DNA of 54,513 bases from JBLHGU01 sp047615875 (GCA_047615875.1 JBLHGU010000010.1:1-54513); one strand, 5' to 3'; numbered from the stretch's first letter, positions 46,511 through 54,513 are shown. A program made the numbers and translations. Notes: a model not told the origin generated them from the letters alone.

Positions 46511-47563
46511 ATGTCATTGATCCGCCAGCACTGGTTAGACAATCTTCGATGTCTGGCCATTGTACTGGTGGTTCTAATCCATTGCTCAGACATGGTGTTT
46601 CGAGATTCTCAACTATCCACTGAATCCTGGTGGGCGATCAACTTATACCAGTCTCTAAGCGCTATGGCGGTGGGTTTATTTTTACTCATCAGCGGAGCAT
46701 TGATTCCGAGCCTGGGCTGGCAGATTGAACTTGCCGGCTATATCCGAGCCCGATATCGGAAGTTGCTAGTTCCCTGTCTTCTTTGGTCATTAGCCTACGC
46801 TTCATTGTTTATTGCCATCGGTAAACGCGACTTTTCTTTTACCCAGATAATCCTCGATCTTTTACGTGGAGACATCACAAGTCACCTTTGGTTTATCTAT
46901 ACGATTTGCGGTTTGTATCTTTTAGTTCCCTTGGTTAATCAAGTGTTGAAAATAGAAAATAGAGCAATCAATACTATTTTCACAATCTTTTGGTGTTTGG
47001 CGGTATCGACTCTTTTACTGGGCTTTCAACACACCGGTTTTGAAACATCAACAGATTTTTTGTTGGCACCTTACTATATTGGATATTTCTTAGTCGGTGC
47101 GTGGATTGCAAGGTCTTCGTGGGTTCCTCAAATTGGCACAAAACTGGTATTTGGACTGCTAATAATCTTGTTGATTACACTCACAGCCTGGTTTACCTAT
47201 GTAAAAACCCTGACCAATGAGGGCTGGTTATATCCTTATTATTACCACTACCTGAGTCCCAATATTATCGCCCTGTCAGTACTCACATTTCTGATATTCA
47301 AAACTCGAGCAAAAATAACGCACACGCGAAGACGTGCTAATCAATTATTTCAAAAATGCGTTGGAGCTTTGGCCTATCACAGCTTCGGTATCTACCTGGT
47401 TCATGTCTTCATTCTGGAAGTTCTCGTTTGGTTCGTCGGTGGGCCGGCAATCTGGAATGTGATTATCACACCAAAGTTTGGAGCTCCGGCGTTAACAATT
47501 ATTTTGCTTGTCGCCAGCCTGACGTGTTGTGTTAGTTACAACAGAATTCGAAACCGAATTTAA
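46511..47563 (+). CDS. Membrane acyltransferase (acyltransferase_3 family)
   Basis: 350 residues, about ten transmembrane helices. The N-terminus HWLDNLRCLAIVLVVLIHCS carries the conserved His24 of the family; further motifs are GLFLLISGALIPSLGW, the YIRARYRKLLVPCLLWSLAY arginine-rich loop, HLWFIYTICGLYLLVPLVN and a late HSFGIYLVHVFILEV. Acyltransferase_3 proteins (OafA, WecH-like) O-acetylate or otherwise acylate sugars at the inner membrane. Substrate unknown; an exopolysaccharide or LPS sugar is likely. ATG at 46511 follows the secreted-peptide gene. Confidence 0.88.
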   Translation: MSLIRQHWLDNLRCLAIVLVVLIHCSDMVFRDSQLSTESWWAINLYQSLSAMAVGLFLLISGALIPSLGWQIELAGYIRARYRKLLVPCLLWSLAYASLFIAIGKRDFSFTQIILDLLRGDITSHLWFIYTICGLYLLVPLVNQVLKIENRAINTIFTIFWCLAVSTLLLGFQHTGFETSTDFLLAPYYIGYFLVGAWIARSSWVPQIGTKLVFGLLIILLITLTAWFTYVKTLTNEGWLYPYYYHYLSPNIIALSVLTFLIFKTRAKITHTRRRANQLFQKCVGALAYHSFGIYLVHVFILEVLVWFVGGPAIWNVIITPKFGAPALTIILLVASLTCCVSYNRIRNRI

Positions 47564-47618
47564 TTTTTGAAGGAAAAATTAGATTCGGTTATTAAACATA
47601 ACCCCGCCGCCGCTTTGA

Positions 47619-48041
47619 CTAACAGCAACTGGTCGTACAGCAATCTTCCAGTAGATCGGTTCGATCTGTGCCGTAGTCCTGACTATCCTGATGATGGGTA
47701 AGAAATGCTTCCCAATTTTCATTAGCACTGCCTTTAATCCAGGCCTTATCCATATTGGCAAAACAGCAATCGGTATTTTCGATATCCAGAAACTTGTGAT
47801 CGGTTTGTTTCATTCTGACAGCCAGGTCCTGCAGTTCAGTATCGCTGGTCACCTGAATACCAACGTGATCGAAGCCCTTGTCGCCACGTCCTGACTCAAC
47901 AACAAAATTGACAGCAGGATCTTTTACATCCCACTTGATATAGTTTTCTCGTATGAGAGTTGGCGGCTGATTGAATAAACTTGAGTAGAACATCTTCGCT
48001 GACTCAAGATCTTCAACACGCATGGATAGGTGAAGTTTCAT
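47619..48041 (-). CDS. ArsI/CadI-like VOC metalloenzyme
   Basis: 140 residues from Met 48041. A VOC fold with metal ligands His4 (MKLHLSM), His59 (FDHVGIQ) and Glu111 (NWEAF), and a vicinal Cys92-Cys93 pair (ENTDCCFANMDKAWIKGS), the hallmark of ArsI C-As lyases and CadI proteins. The C-terminus has two more Cys pairs (DCCTTSCC), perhaps metal-binding. It acts on organoarsenicals or binds soft metals; which is not decided. It lies 28 bases downstream of the ArsR-family gene, so it is arsenic- or metal-regulated. Confidence 0.87.
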   Translation of the reverse strand: MKLHLSMRVEDLESAKMFYSSLFNQPPTLIRENYIKWDVKDPAVNFVVESGRGDKGFDHVGIQVTSDTELQDLAVRMKQTDHKFLDIENTDCCFANMDKAWIKGSANENWEAFLTHHQDSQDYGTDRTDLLEDCCTTSCC

Positions 48042-48069
48042 AACTTTATCCTCATTTTCTGATTGGTGG

Positions 48070-48387
48070 TTAAGTACAGTTGGTCTGAGAATCACAATTG
48101 GATTCGCTGCAACATTCCTTCAAGAGAAAACTAGCGAGCTCCTCGATGTGATCAAACTTTGCGCGGTTAACGACACTACGTCCCTGTTTTTGCTGCTGAA
48201 TTAAACCACCGTCACACAACATACGAAGATGGTGAGCAAGAGTGGATGCTGGAATTTTTAGCTTTTCTTGAAGCTGACCCACACCAAGACCGTCCGGGCC
48301 TGCCTTCACCAGCGCTTTAAGCACTTCCAGCCGATGCGCCGATCCGACCGATAAGAACCCTTGAGCAGCTTGTTGTATCGAAATCAT
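48070..48387 (-). CDS. ArsR-family transcriptional repressor
   Basis: 105 residues with the winged-helix ArsR pattern: GSAHRLEVLKALVKAGPDGL, LQEKLKIPASTLAHHLRML, LIQQQKQGRSVVNRAKFDHI. The C-terminal tail (LLKECCSESNCDSQTNC) supplies thiols for arsenite or other soft-metal sensing, outside the classical alpha-3 site. It precedes the ArsI-like gene in the same direction. A large perfect palindrome sits 15 bases upstream of its start (48402-48439), so it probably represses its own operon and is released by metal. Confidence 0.92.
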   Translation of the reverse strand: MISIQQAAQGFLSVGSAHRLEVLKALVKAGPDGLGVGQLQEKLKIPASTLAHHLRMLCDGGLIQQQKQGRSVVNRAKFDHIEELASFLLKECCSESNCDSQTNCT

Positions 48388-48401
48388 TTGAAAGAATCAT
48401 T

Positions 48402-48439
48402 AATTACTATATAACTAGTTTATTAGTTATATAGTAATT
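48402..48439. promoter_or_regulatory. Putative ArsR operator
   Basis: A perfect inverted repeat of 16-base arms, AATTACTATATAACTA and TAGTTATATAGTAATT, around a six-base spacer GTTTAT. It is directly upstream of the ArsR-family gene and overlaps the expected promoter. Confidence 0.9.
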
Positions 48440-48532
48440 TGTAAAGACATTAAAAACAGCAACAATGAAAAAACTGGTAATAAAGCAAGATGACAAACCG
48501 ACGTAGAGAAAACGCCTAAAGGTGTTCTAAAG

Positions 48533-48567
48533 ATGACGGAGGGATAAAAGTTTAAACTCTCCGTCAT
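48533..48567. terminator. Hairpin downstream of LysR gene
   Basis: Arms ATGACGGAG (48533-48541) and CTCCGTCAT (48559-48567) form a nine-base-pair stem followed on the plus strand by ATTTTTCCC. It lies between the ends/starts of two minus-strand genes, just past the LysR stop, and is probably a terminator for it or a bidirectional one. Confidence 0.6.
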
Positions 48568-48588
48568 ATTTTTCCCTTTTCCGTCCAT

Positions 48589-49488
48589 TTATCTTAAAAC
48601 ACTATCGGAACGTAATCTATCTGCTAGCAGATCAATGAAGGCACGAATTTTTGCAGATGAATATCGACCCTCTCTATGTAGAATGTGTACTGGCAATTCC
48701 GCTGGTTCGAAATCCTGCAGGATTGACTTCAACTCACCGCCTGCAAGGTGAGGTGCAACTTGATATGACAACACCCTGGTAATCCCGAAGTCTTTTTTGG
48801 CCGCTTCTATCGCCGCATCATTGGAGGACACAATGAGTCTGGGATTAATTCGAAATGCCTGGCTTTCTTTAGAAGCCTTAAATTGCCAACCGATAAAATT
48901 ATTTGCGGTACTTGAAGCGATGGTCGAGTGCTCGGACAAACATTTTGGTGATTCCGGTTCACCACTTTTTTTCAAATAGGTAGGGGATGCCACACATATC
49001 AAACGTACCGAACCAACAATCAGAGCTCGCATACTTGAGTCAGGTAATTGACCAATCCTAACTCCAACATCGATACCTTCTTCAATCATATTGACGACTC
49101 GATCAAGGAACAATGCGGTAATTTGGGCTTCAGGGTAACGTTCTAAATATTCAACAATACCTGGCATAACATGCATTCGACCAAATAATACTGGCGATGT
49201 AATAACCAGGCTCCCTCTTGGCTCAGCATTTACTCCTGCCGCAGCCTCGTCTGCCAAATCGATTTCCTCGAGCACACGGCGAACGTCTTCGACATAACGT
49301 AATCCAGCTTCAGTGGGACGGACATGTCGTGTCGTTCGATTGAGCAATTTCACTCTCAATCTTTGCTCAAGTTCGGCAACCGCACGGGTAACTACTGGTG
49401 GTGAGAGATTCAATCGTCGCGCAGCAGCAGAGAAACTCTGCTCCTCGGCCACTGCAACGAATGCTGTCATGGTTTGTAGGCGATCCAT
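48589..49488 (-). CDS. LysR-family transcriptional regulator
   Basis: 299 residues. N-terminal helix-turn-helix (MTAFVAVAEEQSFSAAARRL, NLSPPVVTRAVAELEQRL) and the usual two-lobed co-inducer domain (GSLVITSPVLFGRMHVMPGI, PEAQITALFLDRVVNMIEEG, ELPVHILHREGRYSSAKIRA). It is divergent from the hydrolase gene at 49625 with a palindrome between them, so it most likely controls that operon and itself. The inducer is unknown; the neighbours suggest an ester- or halide-like compound. No lesion. Confidence 0.93.
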   Translation of the reverse strand: MDRLQTMTAFVAVAEEQSFSAAARRLNLSPPVVTRAVAELEQRLRVKLLNRTTRHVRPTEAGLRYVEDVRRVLEEIDLADEAAAGVNAEPRGSLVITSPVLFGRMHVMPGIVEYLERYPEAQITALFLDRVVNMIEEGIDVGVRIGQLPDSSMRALIVGSVRLICVASPTYLKKSGEPESPKCLSEHSTIASSTANNFIGWQFKASKESQAFRINPRLIVSSNDAAIEAAKKDFGITRVLSYQVAPHLAGGELKSILQDFEPAELPVHILHREGRYSSAKIRAFIDLLADRLRSDSVLR

Positions 49489-49510
49489 ACATTATTCCTA
49501 ATCTGACAAT

Positions 49511-49527
49511 TGTTTATTGAATAAACA
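49511..49527. promoter_or_regulatory. Putative LysR-type operator
   Basis: A perfect palindrome TGTTTATT-G-AATAAACA in the 136 bases between the divergent LysR and hydrolase genes. It is of the kind bound by LysR regulators and overlaps the likely LysR promoter. Confidence 0.65.
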
Positions 49528-49624
49528 GAATATTCTTATTATATACGGAATTATGTAGATTAAGCCTCAGCACTGAACCTGGCATCTAAATGCCCACGTA
49601 ACCAACAAACTTGAGGAACAACTC

Positions 49625-50617
49625 ATGAAGAACAAGAAACTTAATCTGCTGATCACCGGGGTCGCTTTATCTGCGATAACAGGGCTCGCTCCCGTGACCA
49701 TTCAGGCAGGCGAGAAGCCATTAACCGCAGCTGCTGACAATCAAGTGTCGGATGCAAGATTTCGTTCCATGAAGATTCAGGGTATCGATATCGCCTATAG
49801 GGAAGCAGGGGACCCATCAAATCCTGCTGTTGTGTTATTGCACGGTTTCCCAACATCGAGTCACATGTTCCGAGAATTAATCCCAACGCTCGCAAATAAA
49901 TATCATGTTATTGCGCCGGATTATCCTGGTTTTGGCGCCAGCGAAATGCCAGCTCTCGGCGAGTTTAATTACTCATTTGCTAATTTTGCCAATGTGGTTA
50001 ATGAGCTTTTGGAGAAAAAATCGATCCATAAATATGCCATGTATCTAATGGATTATGGGGCTCCTGTAGGTTTTCGATTGTTTGCTAAGCATCCTGAACG
50101 TGTCAGCGGATTTATCATTCAAAATGGCAACGCCTATGACGAAGGTCTTGAGACATTCTGGGATCCAATAAAAGCTTATTGGGCTGATTCGTCCAATGCA
50201 AACCGAGAACAACTGCGTAGTGCATTACTTACCATTGACGCAACAAAGTGGCAGTGGACCCATGGCATACCAGAAGACAAACTAGAGTTAGTCAGCCCGG
50301 ATAATTGGCACCATGATCAGTACTTGCTGGAACGACCTGGAAATAAAGATATCCAACTGGCCATGTTTCTAAGTTATGGCACCAACGTGACTGAATATCC
50401 TAATTGGCAAGCAATGTTTCGCAAGCATCAGCCACCTGCATTAATTGTTTGGGGAAAAGGCGATTACATCTTTCCGGCTTCGGGTGCACACCCTTATGAG
50501 AGAGACCTTAAGATAGTAGAAAAGCACATTCTCGACACAGGCCACTTTGCGCTGGAAACACACCTGGAATTTATCAGCAAGAAAATTGATACTTTTATGA
50601 AAAGAACAGCCGGCTAG
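49625..50617 (+). CDS. Secreted alpha/beta hydrolase (haloalkane dehalogenase/epoxide hydrolase-like)
   Basis: 330 residues with a signal peptide (cleavage near TIQAG), so it is exported. Oxyanion HGFPTSSHMFRELIPTL, nucleophile elbow YAMYLMDYGAPVGFRLFA (Asp instead of Ser, as in haloalkane dehalogenases and epoxide hydrolases), acid PALIVWGKGDYIFP and His in ILDTGHFALETH. A periplasmic location is unusual for this enzyme type. It heads the set of genes divergent from LysR. Ribosome-binding site GAGGAACAACTC. Substrate is unknown, but halogenated or epoxide compounds fit the catalytic Asp. Confidence 0.85.
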   Translation: MKNKKLNLLITGVALSAITGLAPVTIQAGEKPLTAAADNQVSDARFRSMKIQGIDIAYREAGDPSNPAVVLLHGFPTSSHMFRELIPTLANKYHVIAPDYPGFGASEMPALGEFNYSFANFANVVNELLEKKSIHKYAMYLMDYGAPVGFRLFAKHPERVSGFIIQNGNAYDEGLETFWDPIKAYWADSSNANREQLRSALLTIDATKWQWTHGIPEDKLELVSPDNWHHDQYLLERPGNKDIQLAMFLSYGTNVTEYPNWQAMFRKHQPPALIVWGKGDYIFPASGAHPYERDLKIVEKHILDTGHFALETHLEFISKKIDTFMKRTAG

Positions 50618-50692
50618 ATTCTGTTTTGTGACTAGTAACCTTAACTACTCATTGAAAAAGCTGATCGCCAATTCAAAGTAGTTCCAGGTAAA

Positions 50693-50729
50693 GGTCGCCG
50701 AGTCCAGTAATTTCCAGGATTCGGCGACC
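50693..50729. terminator. Hairpin between hydrolase and DUF1348 genes
   Basis: A 13-base-pair stem with one wobble pair (GGTCGCCGAGTCC / GGATTCGGCGACC) and an 11-base loop, 75 bases after the hydrolase stop. There is no T-run; it may attenuate or stabilise the transcript. Confidence 0.65.
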
Positions 50730-50765
50730 ACTATATCTTATACATAACAAACCAGGTATATCGCT

Positions 50766-51245
50766 ATGAACACCACAACTGAAACCAAACCACCTTTACC
50801 TCCGTTCGATTTTGAGACCGCGAGTCAGAAAGTACGTCTAGCTGAGGATGCGTGGAATACACGGAATGGGGAACGTATAGCGCTGGCTTATACAGTCGAT
50901 AGTCGCTGGCGAAATCGTGTTGAATTTCCAGTCGGTCGCCAGCAAATAATTGAGTTTCTCACTCGTAAGTGGCAACGTGAACTGGAGTATCGATTGATCA
51001 AAGAACTATGGACTTACACTGATAATCGAATAGCTGTTCGGTTCGCCTATGAATGGCTTGACCAATCTGGCAACTGGTTTCGCTCCTACGGTAATGAAAA
51101 CTGGGAGTTCTCTCCAGAAGGGGTGATGCAGGTTCGCTACGCCAGCATTAATGATTTGAAAATCGAAGAAGGAGAACGGCTTTTCCACTGGCCTCAAGGT
51201 CGAAGACCCGATACTCATCCCGGACTTAGCGAACTTGGTCTTTAA
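50766..51245 (+). CDS. DUF1348 (NTF2-like) protein
   Basis: 159 residues of the DUF1348 family, an NTF2-like cone fold. Motifs: QKVRLAEDAWNTRNGERIAL, YTVDSRWRNRVEFPVGRQQI, IEFLTRKWQRELEYRLIKEL and NRIAVRFAYEWLDQSGNWFR, then YGNENWEFSPEGVMQVRYAS. Biochemical function is unestablished; NTF2-like proteins often bind small hydrophobic ligands or act as dehydratase-like enzymes. It is the second gene in the LysR-divergent set; the pairing with a hydrolase and redox genes suggests accessory metabolism of an organic substrate. Confidence 0.9.
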   Translation: MNTTTETKPPLPPFDFETASQKVRLAEDAWNTRNGERIALAYTVDSRWRNRVEFPVGRQQIIEFLTRKWQRELEYRLIKELWTYTDNRIAVRFAYEWLDQSGNWFRSYGNENWEFSPEGVMQVRYASINDLKIEEGERLFHWPQGRRPDTHPGLSELGL

Positions 51246-51352
51246 TAAAAACGCCGACTTGTTACCCACCTGCAGAGCAGCTATCAACTAACTGGAATAT
51301 TCTGGTCACATACTGACAACAGCCTTCCTATTCAATCCGTAGAAATATTCCA

Positions 51353-51760
51353 ATGACTATTACCACTGACAAATCCAATAAAACTGATGGCATCCACCAC
51401 CTCGGGCTAACAGTGCCAGACCTCAATGCTACCCGTGATTTCTTCATCGATGCATTGGACTTCAAACAGGTTGGTGAGAAACCATCTTACCCTGCTGCGT
51501 TTGTATCTGATGGATCAATTTTAATTACTTTGTGGCAAGTAGAAGATGAGTCAAAAGCGACTCCATTTGATCGAAAGTCCAATATAGGGCTCCATCATTT
51601 CGCCCTAAAAGTAAATGATATAGCCAATCTGGCAATACAGCTCGAAAGTCGTGACGATGTAGAAATCGAGTTTAAGCCAGAAGCACTTGGCGAGTCGGGA
51701 ATCCAACATATGATGTGTCGGATTTCTGGCAACATCCGCCTGGAGTTCATTGCATTATGA
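51353..51760 (+). CDS. VOC-family (glyoxalase/dioxygenase-like) protein
   Basis: 135 residues. Two beta-alpha-beta-beta-beta units: DGIHHLGLTVPDLNATRDFF with a metal His, then IGLHHFALKVNDIANLAIQL with the second His, and a C-terminal Glu in IRLEFIAL. The pattern fits a VOC metalloenzyme such as glyoxalase or an extradiol-type dioxygenase; the reaction is not determined. Its stop overlaps the next start by four bases (ATGA at 51757-51760), so it is translationally coupled to the PNPOx-reductase fusion. Confidence 0.9.
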   Translation: MTITTDKSNKTDGIHHLGLTVPDLNATRDFFIDALDFKQVGEKPSYPAAFVSDGSILITLWQVEDESKATPFDRKSNIGLHHFALKVNDIANLAIQLESRDDVEIEFKPEALGESGIQHMMCRISGNIRLEFIAL

Positions 51761-53391
51761 CTTTGTCTCCTTTTCACAAAGGTGAGCAACAGGTTCAAAG
51801 CCATTTAGGTGTTCGCGATGTAATTGAACCCTGGGCGCGACAAGTTGTTCGCCCTTATTTGCCTAAACAGCACCAGGAATTTTATTCAGCGCTACCGTTT
51901 GTGGTTGCAGCAGCACGGGATAACAAAAATCGCCCCTGGGTTACGCTGCTTTCCGGTGCACAAGGTTTTATACAATCGCCAAGCAATAAACAACTAAAAA
52001 TGTCGACTTCTACAGCCAGAGGCGATGCATTGGAAAATGCATTTGAAACAGGTTCTGAGGTTGGACTGCTTGGGATTGAGCTTGATGCAAGGCGTAGAAA
52101 CAGGGTAAACGGTACGCTCACCGCCAAGTTTGACGAATCTTTTACGTTCGAAGTTGGTCAGGCTTTCGGAAACTGCCCTCAGTACATCACAGAACGCATA
52201 TGGCAACATGTCACCGTGGATGATTCGCTGTCTGTGGCCTCCCGCCACAGCGTTCTAGACACCGCTATGCAGGACTGGATTCAATCTGCTGACACATTCT
52301 TCATCGCCAGTGGATATCATGGAGATGATGATAATCCGCGGACAATTGGCATGGATGCTTCCCATCGAGGCGGCCAACCTGGATTCGTTAAGGTTGAAAA
52401 TTCTCGTCGAATTATATTTCCGGATTACGCTGGAAATAATCATTTCAACACCATCGGAAATCTGATTCTGGAACCCGGGGTAGGTTTACTATTCGTTGAT
52501 TTCGCCAAAGGTGATCTACTACAAATAACCGGTAGGGCTTCTATAGATTGGGACTCAGCAGAAGTGGCAAACTTCCCCGGCGCTCAACGATTAGTCACGA
52601 TCGACATAGATGAGATTGTATTTCTTCAATGCGTGCTTCCACTTCGCTGGCGCAAGCCAGTTGAATCAAACCAAACCCTCAAAGTCGCAAACAAAATTCA
52701 AGAAAGTCATGATGTAATTTCATTTGAGCTTGTATCTGAGGATGGCAAGAAATTGCCTGAGTTTAAAGCAGGTCAATATCTACCGATAGAATTTGAGACT
52801 CATGATAGTCGCATTCAACGGACCTACTCGATTTCAAATGGAACGGGAAGTGATCACTACCGCATCAGTGTTAAAAGAGAGCCCCGTGGATTGGCCTCTC
52901 GATATCTGCACGACGTAGTGGAGCCAGGCGATACGATAAAAGCCGGCACTCCAATGGGAGATTTTGTTATCGGAGATACCCATCGTCCTGTCGTCTTGGT
53001 GAGTGCAGGAATTGGTATCACTCCGATGATAAGTATGCTGAATCAACTGGGATCATTAGCCAATAATAAACCAATCTATTTTTTCCATGGTACTAGAAAT
53101 AGTACGAGTCATGCTTTCTCGAAATACGTCAATGCGCTAGCGAAAACATTACCAAATTTAAAGATTGAATTCTCCTATAGCCGTCCCAATCTAAATGACA
53201 AGCCTGAAATAGATTATCAGCATACGGGTCATGTCAGCGGTGAACGTATCAGGCAGCTGGTGCAAGAGCATGATGCTTGTTACTACTTATGCGGACCACC
53301 CGGTTTTATATCTGAAGTTAGTAACTCGCTGGTCTCTGATGGAGTTGATCAAGCCAGTATCTATCTGGAAACATTTGGTTCTGCAAACTAG
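51757..53391 (+). CDS. PNPOx-like - ferredoxin reductase fusion protein
   Basis: 544 residues from ATG 51757. The first 285 residues are a pyridoxamine-phosphate-oxidase-like split barrel (VVAAARDNKNRPWVTLLSGA, FIASGYHGDDDNPRTIGMDA, SHRGGQPGFVKVEN, LLFVDFAKGDLLQITGRASI). The rest is a ferredoxin-NADP reductase-type module: FAD motif RTYSIS, GLASRYLHD, NAD site VLVSAGIGITPMISML and CGPPGF. Many relatives also have a C-terminal 2Fe-2S domain; here the protein ends after the NAD domain. It would carry flavin and shuttle electrons from NAD(P)H, perhaps to an oxygenase or nitroreductase-like reaction. The PNPOx half could bind a second flavin. Confidence 0.9.
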   Translation: MTLSPFHKGEQQVQSHLGVRDVIEPWARQVVRPYLPKQHQEFYSALPFVVAAARDNKNRPWVTLLSGAQGFIQSPSNKQLKMSTSTARGDALENAFETGSEVGLLGIELDARRRNRVNGTLTAKFDESFTFEVGQAFGNCPQYITERIWQHVTVDDSLSVASRHSVLDTAMQDWIQSADTFFIASGYHGDDDNPRTIGMDASHRGGQPGFVKVENSRRIIFPDYAGNNHFNTIGNLILEPGVGLLFVDFAKGDLLQITGRASIDWDSAEVANFPGAQRLVTIDIDEIVFLQCVLPLRWRKPVESNQTLKVANKIQESHDVISFELVSEDGKKLPEFKAGQYLPIEFETHDSRIQRTYSISNGTGSDHYRISVKREPRGLASRYLHDVVEPGDTIKAGTPMGDFVIGDTHRPVVLVSAGIGITPMISMLNQLGSLANNKPIYFFHGTRNSTSHAFSKYVNALAKTLPNLKIEFSYSRPNLNDKPEIDYQHTGHVSGERIRQLVQEHDACYYLCGPPGFISEVSNSLVSDGVDQASIYLETFGSAN

Positions 53392-53445
53392 TTGAACTGC
53401 CCTGCCCTTATTTACCAACAATACAAATCAAGGTACAAAAATTTA

Positions 53446-54171
53446 ATGAGAACCCTCGTAGTCGGCGCCACCGGAAATACCGGACAGCCTCTGGTAGAGC
53501 AATTACTGGATAAAGGCCAACAGGTTCGTATCATTGTCAGATCCACCAAAAAACTCAAACCGATAGTTCTAGAACACCCGAATCTGGAAATTATTGAAGC
53601 TAGTGTGTTGAATCTGACAGATAACGAATTAGCAATCTACGTAGCAGATTGTAGTTCTGTCGCTTCTTGCTTAGGGCACGAGCCTAATTTTAAAGGAATT
53701 TTTGGCGAGCCCAGAAAGCTCTGTACCGATGCAACCCGACGTCTTTGTCAGGCCATTGAGCACAATGATGCCGCCCTGCCTACGAAGTTTATTCTCATGA
53801 ACACTGTTGGTGTCTCAAATCCTGATCTTGGAGAGACAAGAAGTGTTTTTGAAAGAACTATTCTCTATGTGCTTAGGCATACCATTCCAGCACATAGAGA
53901 CAATGAAACCGCCTTAGAATATCTACACAAAACTGTTGGCAAAGAAAACAATCACATCCACTGGTGTAGTGTTCGTCCGGATTCGTTAATAAATGCCAAA
54001 GAATCTCTCTACAAGATTGGCAATTCGCCCGTATCTGGCCTCTTCAGCGGCCTGCCTACAACACGTGCCAATGTTGCACGTTTTATGACCGAACTGATAA
54101 CAAACGAACAAATCTGGAACACCTGGAAATTCAAGATGCCAGTAATTACGAATTCGAATACAGGTGCGTAA
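53446..54171 (+). CDS. NmrA/SDR-like NAD(P)-binding protein
   Basis: 241 residues from ATG 53446 (MRTLVVGATGNTGQPLVEQL), with the NmrA-type GxxGxxG loop. Rossmann strands continue with KGQQVRIIVRSTKKL and VADCSSVASCLGHEPNFKGI. KFILMNTVGVSNP and WCSVRPDSLINA are the typical later strands; no Tyr-x3-Lys catalytic pair is obvious, which favours a redox sensor or atypical reductase over a classical SDR. It is the last complete gene of the LysR-divergent set, 55 bases after the fusion gene. Confidence 0.85.
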   Translation: MRTLVVGATGNTGQPLVEQLLDKGQQVRIIVRSTKKLKPIVLEHPNLEIIEASVLNLTDNELAIYVADCSSVASCLGHEPNFKGIFGEPRKLCTDATRRLCQAIEHNDAALPTKFILMNTVGVSNPDLGETRSVFERTILYVLRHTIPAHRDNETALEYLHKTVGKENNHIHWCSVRPDSLINAKESLYKIGNSPVSGLFSGLPTTRANVARFMTELITNEQIWNTWKFKMPVITNSNTGA

Positions 54172-54321
54172 AATTTACGGTGGAAGCAGCAGGGTATAAG
54201 ACAGTATTTTTGTAAGGTAGGCATTCAACTTGACATAGAGCCTTCAAATGAAATAACTTAACTCCTCAGTAAAGTATTTTCAATTGACCATCAATGACCG
54301 GTAGACCGGAGGAAGCTTAAG

Positions 54322-54513
54322 TTGCTACAAGAAAGAATTGAGGGTAAGTGGCTGGACTGTTTCCGGCGTGTGTTTGCGCTGAATGGAATTGGGGGAGGCA
54401 CAAGAGTGGCGTTGGTTTCCGAGAGCCAATCGCGCCCAGTGCTGGTACAGCTATCCGACCTGGCACTACACGATCTTGGTGCGGATTACTGCATGATCAG
54501 CATGCCTACGCCA
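54322..54513 (+). CDS. N-terminus of an M29-peptidase/NicX-like protein (cut by window edge)
   Basis: TTG at 54322 follows a strong GGAGGA site at nine bases; an in-frame TGA lies upstream at 54295-54297 and no ATG is available. The 64 residues seen (LLQERIEGKWLDCFRRVFAL, VALVSESQSRPVLVQLSDLA, HDLGADYCMISMPTP) resemble the start of M29 aminopeptidase-like enzymes and 2,5-dihydroxypyridine dioxygenase (NicX), but this is an impression from a short piece. No metal ligand is inside the window. If NicX-like, it would fit the aromatic or heterocycle flavour of the redox genes upstream. The rest of the gene is off the window. Confidence 0.4.
   Translation, partial: MLQERIEGKWLDCFRRVFALNGIGGGTRVALVSESQSRPVLVQLSDLALHDLGADYCMISMPTP

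Noticed and set aside
1..54513. Reassignment of TAG to a sense codon
   Set aside because: TAG ends about a dozen intact genes here, including RppH, the creatinase-like gene, both ends of the amino-compound operon, ArsI-like, the LysR-divergent hydrolase and the PNPOx fusion, each at the expected protein end.
1..54513. CRISPR array, tRNA, rRNA, prophage
   Set aside because: No regularly spaced repeats, no cloverleaf and no phage genes were recognised in any part of the window.

Overview
The window looks like a chromosomal segment of a gammaproteobacterium of moderate GC content. TrmA (366 residues, Cys324 and Glu358 at the E. coli positions) and an RppH-type Nudix hydrolase are gamma/beta-proteobacterial in style, and outer-membrane beta-barrels imply a Gram-negative envelope. 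There is no phage, plasmid, CRISPR or complete IS. No tRNA or rRNA was recognised.

Layout: (1) 1-5.3 kb: the N-terminal end of a SulP transporter, a small secreted protein, a TAXI solute receptor beside a TRAP permease that has lost its N-terminal half, a beheaded amidohydrolase, and a decayed HxlR regulator divergent from a DUF4242 gene. (2) 5.3-12.3 kb, minus strand: subtilase, ECF sigma factor, membrane anti-sigma factor, outer-membrane barrel, Ig/Fn3-like secreted protein. (3) 12.5-16.4 kb: luciferase-like oxidoreductase, EamA permease with a poly-T frameshift, creatinase-like protein, RppH. (4) 17-21 kb: a compact four-gene acidic-sugar (sialic-acid-like) glycan cluster. (5) 21.4-28.6 kb, minus strand: a second barrel plus large secreted proteins with carboxypeptidase-regulatory-like repeats, paralogous to region 2. 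(6) 29-32.4 kb: an ECF42-type sigma factor with two YCII/DGPF proteins, then a hydrolase-OsmC fusion. (7) 32.6-42.7 kb: amino-acid catabolism genes (class III aminotransferase, HAD dehalogenase, D-amino-acid oxidase family, hydroxyisobutyrate dehydrogenase family) between one intact and two broken adenylate-cyclase/TPR genes, with REP/MITE-like inverted repeats. (8) 43-48.4 kb: Sel1 protein, TrmA, acyltransferase, and an ArsR/ArsI-like pair with a near-ideal operator. (9) 48.6 kb to the end: a LysR regulator divergent from a catabolic/redox gene set (hydrolase, DUF1348, VOC, PNPOx-ferredoxin reductase fusion, NAD(P)-binding protein, and a gene running off the edge).

The strongest theme is the two related envelope modules (regions 2 and 5). 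In the first, the periplasmic domain of the anti-sigma factor resembles the prodomain of the neighbouring subtilase, which suggests protease-controlled sigma release. The second theme is disruption. At least nine in-frame stops (six of them TAG) and several one-base frameshifts fall almost only in accessory genes (secreted proteins, barrels, cyclase-TPR proteins, regulators), while the metabolic and housekeeping genes are intact. TAG also ends about a dozen intact genes, so code reassignment is not supported. Gene decay, readthrough or phase variation remain to be separated.
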